Assembly (NCBI GenBank): GCA_000230935.2
Contig: AGIQ01000001.1
Coordinates: 1-64,000, forward strand
Direction: 5' to 3'
Source of the DNA: Mycolicibacterium rhodesiae JS60
GTDB taxonomy: Bacteria > Actinomycetota > Actinomycetes > Mycobacteriales > Mycobacteriaceae
Length of the DNA: 64,000 nucleotides
Shown in pieces: positions 28,011-38,111 of this stretch; positions within the stretch are counted from its first letter, which is position 1; each line of letters starts with the position of its first letter. The position numbers were made by a program, and so were the translations under genes. The notes below the pieces were generated by a model, which made no database searches, was not told the DNA's origin, and was given only the letters and a program-made list of their open reading frames with translations.

Positions 28011-28583
28011 ATGCCGCCAAATCCCGAACGCCGCACCGTCATCCTCGACACCGCGATCGACATCGTGGTCGACGTGGGGATCGGCGGCCTCACGCATCGC
28101 CAGGTCGACGACCGTGCCAACCTACCGGCGGGGACCACCTCGAACTATTTCCGGACCCGCCTGGCGCTGCTGGAAGCCGTCGCCGCTCACGTCGTCGACC
28201 TGCACTGGCGGCACGTGGAAACGCTGCAGGCGGCTCTGCCGTCACCGATGAACCGGGCGGGCGTGGCGGCGCTGTTGACCCGGATGGTCGCCGATCCCGA
28301 CGACGCCTCGCGGCGACGGACGCTGGCCCGGTTCGAGTTGTTCATCGAGGCGATCCGACGGCCCGAATTGCAGCCGTTCATCTATGAATTGCAGCGTGCC
28401 GCCATGAAGACCGCCGGCCTGCTGCTGGCCTCGGCCGGCATCGACGCCTCGCCCGAGCAGGTCGACCACATGACCCGACTGCTCAACGGATTGGCGTTCA
28501 GCAATCTCACGATCGATCAACCCGACGGGTATGACCCGGCCGGGCTGATCGATCGTGTGCTCGACGCTGTGTTCGCGACTTAG
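28011..28583 (+). CDS. TetR-family transcriptional regulator
   Basis: 190 residues from the ATG at 28011, the first start that does not overlap the upstream methyltransferase gene. N-terminal helix-turn-helix (ILDTAIDIVVDVGIGG, THRQVDDRANLPAGTTSNYF) and an all-helical ligand domain. The recognition helix TTSNYF deviates mildly from the usual GSLYYHF pattern. Target genes unknown; the neighbouring methyltransferase is the obvious candidate. Confidence 0.85.
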   Translation: MPPNPERRTVILDTAIDIVVDVGIGGLTHRQVDDRANLPAGTTSNYFRTRLALLEAVAAHVVDLHWRHVETLQAALPSPMNRAGVAALLTRMVADPDDASRRRTLARFELFIEAIRRPELQPFIYELQRAAMKTAGLLLASAGIDASPEQVDHMTRLLNGLAFSNLTIDQPDGYDPAGLIDRVLDAVFAT

Positions 28584-28608
28584 TTCCCGAGTCGCCAGCC
28601 CGCCGAAT

Positions 28609-28995
28609 CTAGCTCAGCGCCTTGGCCTTCAGCGCCTCGAACTCCTGTGCCGAGATGGTCCCGGCGTCCAGGAGTTGTTTGGCGTGCTCGATCTCCTGCG
28701 CGGGCGAACGTCCGGCGGCTTCGCGGATGTAAGCGTCGGTGTCCTTCTTGGCCGCCATCGCGGCCTCTCGAGCCCGTTCGGTCATTCCTCGTCCGCGCGC
28801 GATCAGATAGATCAGCGCGGTCAGCCATGGGAACACGATCAAGAAGATCACCCAGACGGCCTTGATCCAGCCGGACGTCGTGTGATCACGCCAGAAGAGA
28901 TCCACCAGGATCTGGAACAGCACCAGCAGATAGGCGATCCAAGCGAAGATGATCAGGAAGTGCCAGAGGAAATCCCATGTCGAACCCCAGTCCAT
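28609..28995 (-). CDS. Small membrane protein with PLDc_N-like and SHOCT domains
   Basis: 128 residues. Two hydrophobic helices (about 12-32 and 43-65) with the WVIFLIVFPWLTALIYL pattern of the cardiolipin-synthase N-terminal (PLDc_N) module, then a charged helix and a C-terminal SHOCT motif (EIEHAKQLLDAGTISAQEFE). Common in actinobacteria; SHOCT is thought to mediate oligomerisation. Lies just downstream of leuA (9 bp), so it may be co-transcribed. Confidence 0.8.
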   Translation of the reverse strand: MDWGSTWDFLWHFLIIFAWIAYLLVLFQILVDLFWRDHTTSGWIKAVWVIFLIVFPWLTALIYLIARGRGMTERAREAAMAAKKDTDAYIREAAGRSPAQEIEHAKQLLDAGTISAQEFEALKAKALS

Positions 28996-29004
28996 GACCT
29001 ACTC

Positions 29005-30870
<1,866 letters not shown>

Positions 30871-30886
30871 TCAGACCGGCGCATCG

Positions 30887-30932
30887 CGAAAACCCGCGAC
30901 GGGAAGCCAGTCTGGATCAGACCCCGTCGCGG
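30887..30932 (-). terminator. leuA attenuator hairpin
   Basis: Arms 30923-30932 and 30894-30903 form 10 perfect G/C-rich pairs. Inside is a second 5-bp stem (GTCTG/CAGAC at 30910-30922) with a 3-nt loop and a 6-nt bulge. On the minus-strand transcript the hairpin is followed by GTTTTCG. Its 5' arm overlaps the last codons of the leader peptide. A ribosome stalled at the Leu codons would cover this arm and prevent the terminator. Confidence 0.7.
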
Positions 30933-30958
30933 CGTCCGAGAAGGAGCACCCGCTGCAC
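30917..30958 (-). CDS. leuL: leuA leader peptide
   Basis: A 13-codon frame, GTG start to TGA stop, encoding MQRVLLLGRRDGV. Three consecutive Leu codons (CTC CTT CTC) lie in the middle and the stop codon is inside the attenuator hairpin, 76 nt before leuA. This is the layout of transcription-attenuation leader peptides, and such elements have been predicted upstream of actinobacterial leuA genes. The start lies 8 nt after a -10 box, so the leader mRNA may itself be leaderless. Confidence 0.7.
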   Translation of the reverse strand: MQRVLLLGRRDGV

Positions 30959-30966
30959 AAGTCCGT

Positions 30967-30995
30967 ACTGTACTCCCGCCGCGCCACCTGGCCAA
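30967..30995 (-). promoter_or_regulatory. Sigma-A-type promoter for leuA
   Basis: On the minus strand TTGGCC (30990-30995) is followed after exactly 17 nt by TACAGT (30967-30972). The start of transcription would fall at about 30959-30960, at the leader peptide GTG. Confidence 0.65.
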
Positions 30996-31109
30996 AAGTC
31001 GGGTTGGTGAAATTGTGCAGGCGGCCGGGCAGGCAGCGCCCGTTCTGCGCCCAAGAGTTCGCTGACACGGTAAATTGACGACGTTGCAAGCCGTTGATCG
31101 GGGGTTTTT

Positions 31110-31982
31110 GTGCAACTGAGCGTTCGCTCCATGCTCGCGACCGGGGTCTCGGCGACCCTCGCCGCCACCGTCGCCATGGCGCCACTGCCCGCCGAATCGT
31201 TGCCATCGACTCGCGCCGCGCCCGTCGCGCTGACCGGTGCCTGGCAGGAGTTGCAGACGAACATCCAGCAGGATCTGGCGAATCTGGCGTCGTTGATCAT
31301 CACCTATCCCCCCGCGCCGATCCTGACCCAGATCGGAAAGAACCTGACCACCTATTCGCGTTGGGCGGTCGGCCAGGACGGCGGCAACCCCGTGCTGATC
31401 GCCCAGACCGTGGGTGAACACGTGGCGGCGGTCGGCGGTGTCCTGGTCACCTTCTCGGTGCTGGCGCCGCTCAGCTTCGTCGGGCCGTTCATCGCTCCCG
31501 GCGTCATGATGATGCGGTTGATCACCGACACCGCGAAGTATCCGTCGACTCCACAGACCGTGCTGCAGGCGTTCATCGATGCTCCGGCGGTGTTTCTCAA
31601 CACCGCGTTCAACTGCTGCTCCTCTCCGCTGTTCACCTTGGCCTTCGGCCTGCTGAACCCCGGACCACTCGGCTACCTGCTGTCGATAGGGCCGGCGATC
31701 GCCAAGGCGCTCCAGATACCGGCCACGCCGGAGCCCGAACCGCCTGCCGGCGCGGCAAAAGCGACCGCGGAGTCGACCGCGCAACCGGCCGGTCCGGCTC
31801 CCGCCGCCGGCGTCGCCCAGAGCCGTCGGGCGCATTCGCCGACCACCGGACAGAAGACCGTCACCTCGCGCACCGCCAAGCGGCCGAATGCGCCGCGCAA
31901 GGCCGATGCGGGTGCCCGGGAGACGACATCGTCGCCCGGCCGGGGGCAGTCGGCTAGACCTGCGAGTCCGGGAACGCGATAA
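31110..31982 (+). CDS. Exported membrane-associated protein with basic Pro/Ala-rich tail
   Basis: 290 residues, GTG start. A cleavable or uncleaved N-terminal hydrophobic segment (about 8-30) begins MQLSVRSML, a start shared by a large family of mycobacterial envelope proteins. After VALTGAWQEL come two or three further hydrophobic stretches (about 100-140 and 175-200) and then a basic, disordered tail (215-290) rich in Pro, Ala, Ser and Arg. Function unknown. Convergent overlap of 29 bp with the XRE-cupin regulator gene. Confidence 0.65.
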   Translation: MQLSVRSMLATGVSATLAATVAMAPLPAESLPSTRAAPVALTGAWQELQTNIQQDLANLASLIITYPPAPILTQIGKNLTTYSRWAVGQDGGNPVLIAQTVGEHVAAVGGVLVTFSVLAPLSFVGPFIAPGVMMMRLITDTAKYPSTPQTVLQAFIDAPAVFLNTAFNCCSSPLFTLAFGLLNPGPLGYLLSIGPAIAKALQIPATPEPEPPAGAAKATAESTAQPAGPAPAAGVAQSRRAHSPTTGQKTVTSRTAKRPNAPRKADAGARETTSSPGRGQSARPASPGTR

Positions 31983-32595
31983 CCGACAGGAACCGGATCG
32001 GCACCTCGATCAGGTCCGCGGGACCGTGTGCGCCCTCGCCGTCGATCTGCAATGAGTCGCCGGGATGCAGCCGGTACACCGAGCGGCTGTGGGCGTAGTC
32101 CATGACGCCTTCGAGCACGTAGATGAACTCGGTGCCGGGGTGCTGGAACAGCGGGTAGGTCTTGCTCTTCTCGGACAGGGTGACCAGCAGGCATTCCAGC
32201 CGTTTGTGCTCGCCGCGCAGCGAGCCGAGCAGCTGGTACTCGTGGCCCTCGCGGGTACCGGTGCGCACGATCCGCGCGCCGGTTCCGGCCTTGACGAAGG
32301 CCGCGGGCCGTTCGACGTCGGCACCGCGGAATAGCGTGGTCACCGGCACGTCGAAGCCCTTGGCCAGCAGCGCCAGCGTGGACAGGCTGGGCGAGGTCTG
32401 GGCGTTCTCGATCTTGCTCATCATCGCCTTGGAGATGCCGACCCGCGCCGCCATGTCGGCCACCGACAACCCCAGCTGCTGACGCAGCAGACGCACGTTG
32501 TGTGCGATCGCCGCCTCGAACTCCAGCTCGACGACCGGCTCGTGCGGTTCGCGATCACGGGCCGTACCCGACTGGTTGCGGAGCAGATCGGTCAC
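31954..32595 (-). CDS. XRE-cupin transcriptional regulator
   Basis: 213 residues. N-terminal HTH_3 domain (about 28-90: RQQLGLSVADMAARVGISK with MMSKIENAQTSPS) and C-terminal cupin_2 domain (about 130-205: HPGTEFIYVLEG, HPGDSL). The same arrangement is found in PuuR, the repressor of bacterial putrescine use. Last gene of the amine/nitrogen cluster, 12 bp after the DAO-family oxidoreductase, so it most likely regulates that cluster in response to its amine or amide substrate. Confidence 0.85.
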   Translation of the reverse strand: MTDLLRNQSGTARDREPHEPVVELEFEAAIAHNVRLLRQQLGLSVADMAARVGISKAMMSKIENAQTSPSLSTLALLAKGFDVPVTTLFRGADVERPAAFVKAGTGARIVRTGTREGHEYQLLGSLRGEHKRLECLLVTLSEKSKTYPLFQHPGTEFIYVLEGVMDYAHSRSVYRLHPGDSLQIDGEGAHGPADLIEVPIRFLSVIAFPDSQV

Positions 32596-32607
32596 AAGCT
32601 TCAGTGT

Positions 32608-33795
32608 CTATCTCATCTGCCCGGCGCCGGCATAGGGATACGGGCTCTTCAACAGCTCGCCCTGCGCGAACCGGGACAACCGGAAGTCGGTTTCCGGTAT
32701 CCGTGGATCGCTGCTTCGGCCGTCGACGACCAGGTCGGCGACCAGGCGCCCGACGGCCGGTGCGATCTTGAACCCGTGACCGCTGAAACCGGCGGCCACG
32801 AACAGCCCGTCGCGGCCGCTGGCGGAGATCACCGGGTTCCAGTCCGGGGTGACGTCGTAACAGCCCGCGTAGCTCGTGGTTATCGCCGCCTCGGTGAAGC
32901 CGGGAAAGCGGGTGCCGACCTTGTCGACGGTGAGGTCGATGAAGTCTTCGGTGGCGCGGTTCAGGTAGTCGTCGGGATCGGCGGTCACCACATCGGACAG
33001 ATCGCTGTTGCCGAACAGGACGTCACCGCCGAGTTCGGGACGCACGTATTGCAGCGACACCAGATCGGAGAACACCGGCACCGGGCCGAGTTCGACGCCG
33101 GGAGAGATCATCACGATCTGCTCGCGAACCACGCGGATCGGGACGTCGATTCCGTAGGGTGCGAGGAACGGACTCGTCCACACCCCGGTGGCGACGACGA
33201 CGTTGCCGGCGCTGATCCGGGTACCGTCGGCCAGCTGCACGCCGGTGACGGCATCACCGTCGGTGAGCAGCCCGGTTACCGTGGCGCCCTGGCGGATTCG
33301 CACACCTGCCGCGCGCGCGGCGACGGCAAACGCCTGAGCCGTCTGGTAGGCGTCGCCGTACCCGCCACGGGCTTCCCAACCGAACGCCGCAAACGGCGAC
33401 AGGTCGGCGAAGGGCCACAGCTTGGCCACCTCGGTGGCGTCGATCTCCTCGGTCTGCACTCCCACGGCGCGTTGTGCGGTCATGCTTTTGCGCAGCGAGT
33501 CGACGTTGGGTTCGCCGACGCCGACGACGTATCCGGTCTGCCGGAACCCGATATCGCCGCCGAAGATCTCCTCGGCTTTTTCGAACACCTCCAGCCCGAC
33601 GGTGGCCATTGCTGCCAGCGAGCTCACCCCGTAGTGACAACGCACGATGCCGCTCGACTTCCCCGTCATGCCTGAAGCGACGGTATTGCGTTCGAGGACA
33701 ACCACATCGGTGATGCCGCGTTGGCTCAACGCCCAGGCGGCCGCACACCCCTCGATCCCGCCGCCGACGATCACCACGTCGGCCGTCTCGCTCAC
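32608..33795 (-). CDS. FAD-dependent amine/amino acid oxidoreductase (DAO family)
   Basis: 395 residues from a GTG at 33795 that overlaps the upstream stop codon as GTGA; a longer frame from 33816 is also open. The N-terminus has the FAD dinucleotide-binding motif VVIVGGGIEGC, followed by GMTGKSSG and C-terminal GLFVAAGFSGHGFKIAPAVG, the pattern of sarcosine oxidase/glycine oxidase-type enzymes. It oxidises a secondary or primary amine to an imine with FAD. In this operon a likely substrate is an N-alkyl-glutamate or gamma-glutamyl amine made by the upstream genes (inference). Confidence 0.8.
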   Translation of the reverse strand: MSETADVVIVGGGIEGCAAAWALSQRGITDVVVLERNTVASGMTGKSSGIVRCHYGVSSLAAMATVGLEVFEKAEEIFGGDIGFRQTGYVVGVGEPNVDSLRKSMTAQRAVGVQTEEIDATEVAKLWPFADLSPFAAFGWEARGGYGDAYQTAQAFAVAARAAGVRIRQGATVTGLLTDGDAVTGVQLADGTRISAGNVVVATGVWTSPFLAPYGIDVPIRVVREQIVMISPGVELGPVPVFSDLVSLQYVRPELGGDVLFGNSDLSDVVTADPDDYLNRATEDFIDLTVDKVGTRFPGFTEAAITTSYAGCYDVTPDWNPVISASGRDGLFVAAGFSGHGFKIAPAVGRLVADLVVDGRSSDPRIPETDFRLSRFAQGELLKSPYPYAGAGQMR

Positions 33796-35129
33796 AGGCC
33801 CGCCCCGGGAATCCACGACGTGCCGGCCAGCGGAACTCGTGCCATCGCCGCTGCCTCGATGGTGACCGCGACCAGGTCTTCGGGTTCCAGATGCTGCAGA
33901 TGGGCCTTGCCGCAGGCGCGGGCGATGGTCTGAGCTTCCATGGTCAACACCCGTAGGTAATTGGCCAGCCGTCGACCCGCGTCCACTGGATCCAGCCGGG
34001 CCGCCAGTTCCGGATCCTGGGTGCTGATCCCGGCCGGGTCGCGGCCGTCCTGGAAATCGTCGTAGAAACCGGCTGCGCTGCCGAGCTTTTCGTATTCGGC
34101 GGCGTACTTCGGGTTGTTGTCACCCAGCGCGATCAGCGCGGCGGTGCCGATGGCCACCGCGTCGGCGCCCAGGGCCATCGCCTTGGCGACGTCGGCGCCG
34201 GTGCGAATCCCACCCGAGACGATCAGCTGAACCCCCGTCCTATGCACGCCCAGCTCCGAGAGTGCCTGCACGGCTTGTGGAACCGCTGCCAGCGTCGGAA
34301 TGCCGACGTGCTCGATGAAGACATCCTGGGTGGCCGCGGTGCCGCCCTGCATTCCGTCGACGACGACGACGTCGGCGCCGGCGGCCACCGCCAGCTTCAC
34401 GTCGTAGTAGGTGCGGGTGGCGCCGACCTTGACGTAGATCGGCTTCTCCCAGTCGGTGAGCTCACGCAGCTCGTTGATCTTGATGGTGAGGTCGTCGGGG
34501 CCGGTCCAGTCGGGGTGCCGGCAGGCTGAGCGTTGGTCGATTCCCTCGGGCAGGGTGCGCATCGAGGCAACCCTCTCGGAGATCTTCTGGCCCAGCAGCA
34601 TGCCGCCACCACCCGGCTTTGCGCCCTGGCCGAGGACCACCTCGATGGCGTCGGCCTTGCGCAGGTCGTCCGGGTTCATCCCGTATCGGGACGGAAGATA
34701 TTGGTAAACCAGGCATTTGGACTGCCCGCGTTCTTCCGGTGTCATGCCTCCGTCGCCGGTGGTGGTCGACGTGCCGACCTCACTCGCGCCACGGCCCAGC
34801 GCTTCCTTGGCCGGGCCGGACAGCGCGCCGAACGACATTCCCGCAATGGTGACCGGAATCTCCAGGTGCAGAGGATGTTTGGCGTGCCGACCACCGAGAA
34901 CGACGTCGGTGCCGCAGCGCTCGCGGTAGCCCTCCAGCGGGTAGCGCGACATCGACGCACCCAGGAACAGCAGGTCGTCGAAGTGGGGGAGTGGACGTTT
35001 GGCGCCCCAGCCCCGGATGTCGTAGATGCCGGTTTCGGCGGCCCGCTGGATGCCGGCAATGGTGGCGCGGTCGAAGGTGGCCGATTCGCGCAGGCCCAGG
35101 CGGGCCCTGTCGTCTTGGGTGTATGTCAT
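33792..35129 (-). CDS. Glutamate synthase-like FMN domain protein (MgsC/GlxD-like)
   Basis: 445 residues. Resembles the central FMN-binding, (beta/alpha)8 synthase domain of GltB as a separate subunit: SFGALSGPAKEALGRGA near 115, GGGGMLLGQKISE near 190, VVVDGMQGGTAATQDVF near 270 and GGIRTGADVAKAMALGADAV near 330. The iron-sulfur Cys cluster can be sought in ACGKAHLQHL near the C-terminus, but it looks incomplete. Follows the GXGXG subunit with no gap (TAG then ATG). Together with the two upstream subunits it would form an N-methylglutamate synthase-like or glutamate synthase-like complex. Confidence 0.82.
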   Translation of the reverse strand: MTYTQDDRARLGLRESATFDRATIAGIQRAAETGIYDIRGWGAKRPLPHFDDLLFLGASMSRYPLEGYRERCGTDVVLGGRHAKHPLHLEIPVTIAGMSFGALSGPAKEALGRGASEVGTSTTTGDGGMTPEERGQSKCLVYQYLPSRYGMNPDDLRKADAIEVVLGQGAKPGGGGMLLGQKISERVASMRTLPEGIDQRSACRHPDWTGPDDLTIKINELRELTDWEKPIYVKVGATRTYYDVKLAVAAGADVVVVDGMQGGTAATQDVFIEHVGIPTLAAVPQAVQALSELGVHRTGVQLIVSGGIRTGADVAKAMALGADAVAIGTAALIALGDNNPKYAAEYEKLGSAAGFYDDFQDGRDPAGISTQDPELAARLDPVDAGRRLANYLRVLTMEAQTIARACGKAHLQHLEPEDLVAVTIEAAAMARVPLAGTSWIPGAGL

Positions 35130-35816
35130 CTAATAGACCGAGCTGTTGTCGATGTGGAAGTGGTAGAGCTGCCGGGCCGAGCCGTACCGGGTGTAGGTGC
35201 CAGTGTCGTCGTCGTCGAACCCGGCGGCCTTGAGTAGACGCCCCAGTTCCTCGTGGTGTTCGGCGCGCATCTCCTTGGCGACGCAGTCTGCACCGAGCGA
35301 CGCCACCTCGCCGCGGACATACAGCCGGGCCTCGTAGATCGAATCTCCCAGGGCTTCACCGGCATCGCCGCGGATCACCAGCCGACCGGCCTGTGCCATG
35401 AACGCGCTCATATGCCCGACGCTGCCTCCCACCACGATGTCGACCCCCTTCATCGAGATACCGCAGCGTGCCGCGGCATTGCCCTCGATGACGAGCAGGC
35501 CGCCGTGCGCGGTGGCACCGGCCGACTGGGAGGCATTGCCCTTGACCCAGACCGTGCCGCTCATCATGTTCTCGGCGACCCCGGTGCCGGCGTTGCCGTT
35601 GATGATGACCTCGGCCTGCTTGTTCATCCCTGCCGCGTAATAGCCGACGTGGCCGTCGATTCCGATCCGCACCGGGGCATCGATGCCGACCGCCACGTTG
35701 TGGGCCCCGGCGGGGTTGGTGATCGCGAACTCACCCGAGAGGCCCGGGGCGTGCAGGGCGGCGTTGACCTCCCGCAGCGGTGTGGTGCTCAGATCAAACG
35801 TGGCTAGCGTGTCCAT
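35130..35816 (-). CDS. Glutamate synthase GXGXG-domain subunit (MgsB/GlxC-like)
   Basis: 228 residues from the ATG at 35816. Consists mainly of the right-handed beta-helix GXGXG domain that forms the C-terminal part of GltB: repeated hydrophobic turns such as VGYYAAGMN, GTVWVKGNAS and DIVVGGSVGHM. It has no catalytic residues of its own and is structural in GltB. Its start overlaps the glutaminase subunit stop by 13 bp, so the genes are tightly coupled. Split GltB subunits encoded separately are a feature of MgsABC and GlxBCD sets. Confidence 0.82.
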   Translation of the reverse strand: MDTLATFDLSTTPLREVNAALHAPGLSGEFAITNPAGAHNVAVGIDAPVRIGIDGHVGYYAAGMNKQAEVIINGNAGTGVAENMMSGTVWVKGNASQSAGATAHGGLLVIEGNAAARCGISMKGVDIVVGGSVGHMSAFMAQAGRLVIRGDAGEALGDSIYEARLYVRGEVASLGADCVAKEMRAEHHEELGRLLKAAGFDDDDTGTYTRYGSARQLYHFHIDNSSVY

Positions 35817-36697
35817 GCGTAGACCACCTCGGGCTCGGGCTCCCAGATGACCGCCTTCTCGACACCGGGAAGTCCTGCCAGCGCCCGGTATTCGCTGCCC
35901 ATCGCCACCCAATCGTCGGTTTCGGCGATCACGGCCGGCTTGCAGGCGATCGCGTCGCGGACGACGGCGAACGAATCGTGGTTGGAGACAAGCAGGGTGT
36001 AGAAGCCATCGAATGTGGCACACAGCTCCTTCAATGCCGATTCCACGTCACGGCCGTGGGCCAGCTGATCGGCCACGAAGCGCGCGCCGACCTCGGTGTC
36101 GTTCTCGCTGTCGAATGTGACGCCGGCCGCCTGCAGGTCGCGGCGGATGGTGGCGTGATTGGCGAACGATCCGTTGTGCACCAGGCACTGATCCGGGCCG
36201 ACCGCGTACGGGTGGGCGCCGGCCGGGATCACCGCGGATTCGGTGGCCATCCTGGTGTGGCCGACTCCCTGCCAGCCCTGTGCCTTCGCCAGACCCCATG
36301 CCTCGGTGAGTGCGCGGGGGTGGCCCACGCCCTTGAGCACGGCCACATTTGCGCCGAATCCGGCGATGAGCGCGCGTGGGTAGTGCGCGGTGATCCCGGC
36401 GTGCAGCGTCTCTGGCGCGACATCAGCCGACACCAGCAGCGTCTCGTCGACGCGATGTACCGACACCTCGCCCAGCGCAGCGTGCAGAGCCGCGGTGACC
36501 TGCTCGGGGCTGTCGTCGACGTCCAGCACCGACACCGTGCTCCTGCCGGGCGGCGACCAGTACGGGTCCCCGTAGACGGCCACACCGGCGGAATCGCTTC
36601 CCCGGTCCGACATTTCGCAGAGCATTCCGGTCAGCAGTTCACCGAGCCGGGGGTAGAGCTCCGGGTTGCGCAGGTGCAGACCCACGATCCCGCACAT
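35804..36697 (-). CDS. Class II glutamine amidotransferase (MgsA/GlxB-like)
   Basis: 297 residues. The start at 36697 was chosen because it gives MCGIVG, in which Cys2 becomes the N-terminal nucleophile after Met removal, and AGGAAGG lies before it. GATase_2 (Ntn) fold with GHTRMATES and HNGSFANH. It hydrolyses glutamine and supplies ammonia or a gamma-glutamyl group to the synthase subunits. Follows the glutamine synthetase-type gene by 20 bp. Confidence 0.85.
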   Translation of the reverse strand: MCGIVGLHLRNPELYPRLGELLTGMLCEMSDRGSDSAGVAVYGDPYWSPPGRSTVSVLDVDDSPEQVTAALHAALGEVSVHRVDETLLVSADVAPETLHAGITAHYPRALIAGFGANVAVLKGVGHPRALTEAWGLAKAQGWQGVGHTRMATESAVIPAGAHPYAVGPDQCLVHNGSFANHATIRRDLQAAGVTFDSENDTEVGARFVADQLAHGRDVESALKELCATFDGFYTLLVSNHDSFAVVRDAIACKPAVIAETDDWVAMGSEYRALAGLPGVEKAVIWEPEPEVVYAWTR

Positions 36698-36717
36698 AGC
36701 GTTCCTTCCTGACGAAG

Positions 36718-38022
36718 TCAGAATGCGGTCAGGTACTGGTCGACTTCCCACGAGCTGACCGCACTGTGGTAAGCGAAGAATTCGTCGCGCTTGAGCCCGG
36801 CGAAGTAGGTGGCCACCCCGTCGCCGACGGCGTCGAGCACGCCGGTGATCACCGCGTCGCCCGCGAACTCATCGACGGCGTGCAGCAGGGTGGGCGGCAA
36901 GGCCGTTCGGCCGTCGGTGCCGCCGATCGCCCCGGGGTCCAGGCTGCGCTTGATGCCGTCGATGCCGGCGCCCAGCGCCGCGGCGATGGCCAGATACGGG
37001 TTGGCCGATCCGTCACCGCCACGCAGTTCCACCCGCTGCGAATCCGGCACCCGGATGTAGTGAGTGCGGTCGTTGCCGCCATAGGTCGGCAGCTTCGGCG
37101 CCCACGACGCCCCGGAGGCCGTCGTCAGCGCACCGGTTCGCTTGTAGGAGTTGACGGTTGGGCCGACGACCGCCTGCAGCGCGCAGGCGTGGTCGAGGAT
37201 ACCGCCGATGAATGAATAGGCGCATGCCGACAGCCCCAGTCCGCGGTCGTCGGCGTCATCGGGGAACACCGGGGTGCCGCCGCTGGTCAACGACAGGTGC
37301 AGGTGCAGACCGCTTCCGGTCCGATCGGAGAACGGCTTGGGCATGAAGGTGGCGATCATGCCCCGCTCGGCGGCAATCATCGACAGCAGGTAGCGCAGCG
37401 TGATCACCCGGTCGGCGGTGGTCAGCGCGTCGGCGAACTGGAAGTTCTGCTCGAACTGGCCGTTGCCGTCCTCGTGGTCGTTGGCGTAGTTGGACCAACC
37501 GAGGGTGTTCATCGCCGTCGAGATGGCGGTCAGATGGTCGTACATCCGGGTGACGCCGCGGGCGTCGTAACAGGGTTGTGCGGCGGTGTCGGCGGTGTCG
37601 GCGGTGGCCAGAGTGCCGTCGGCGGCACGGGTCAACAGGAAGTACTCGACTTCGGCGCCGACCCAGGGTTCGAAGCCGGCGTCGGCCGCCCGCTGGATCA
37701 GCGACTTGAGGATGACCCGCGGGGCGTACGGCCAGGGCAGGCCCTCGACATGCGGATCGCAGTGCACGATCGCCAGACCGTCTTTGATGAAGGGGACCGG
37801 GGTGAACGATGCTGGGTCGGGGATCGCCATCAAATCCGGGTCCTTGGGCTCTTGGCCCATGGCGCCCACGGCGTATCCGGCGAAACCGACGCCCTCGGTG
37901 GCCAGAAGGTCGACGGCCTCGACGGGAACCAGCTTGGCGCAAGGCTTTCCGCGGAGATCGACGAACAGCGCGAGGATGAATTTGGTTGCGGACTTTTCAG
38001 CCAGCTCGGCGAGGGTGGACAT
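36718..38022 (-). CDS. GlnT-type glutamine synthetase / gamma-glutamylamide synthetase
   Basis: 434 residues from the ATG at 38022 with GGGAG upstream. Glutamine synthetase beta-grasp (FVDLRGKP) and catalytic domains, with metal and substrate motifs GAEVEYFLL, NDHEDGNGQFEQN, GSGLHLHLSL and NSYKR. The GVGFAGYAVGAMG segment and overall length match the GlnT/GMAS branch rather than GlnA. Members make glutamine, or join methylamine or another amine to glutamate. Position between amt and the Mgs-like subunits favours an amide synthetase working with them; ordinary glutamine synthesis cannot be excluded. Confidence 0.8.
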   Translation of the reverse strand: MSTLAELAEKSATKFILALFVDLRGKPCAKLVPVEAVDLLATEGVGFAGYAVGAMGQEPKDPDLMAIPDPASFTPVPFIKDGLAIVHCDPHVEGLPWPYAPRVILKSLIQRAADAGFEPWVGAEVEYFLLTRAADGTLATADTADTAAQPCYDARGVTRMYDHLTAISTAMNTLGWSNYANDHEDGNGQFEQNFQFADALTTADRVITLRYLLSMIAAERGMIATFMPKPFSDRTGSGLHLHLSLTSGGTPVFPDDADDRGLGLSACAYSFIGGILDHACALQAVVGPTVNSYKRTGALTTASGASWAPKLPTYGGNDRTHYIRVPDSQRVELRGGDGSANPYLAIAAALGAGIDGIKRSLDPGAIGGTDGRTALPPTLLHAVDEFAGDAVITGVLDAVGDGVATYFAGLKRDEFFAYHSAVSSWEVDQYLTAF

Positions 38023-38111
38023 GTTCTCCCACAGGCTCTTTGGGGGTGTCAGCGAGTCGACGGGGGTCGAGCCGGGCGCGGGAAGGAGTCCACGCCCGGC
38101 TCGGGTCCACC

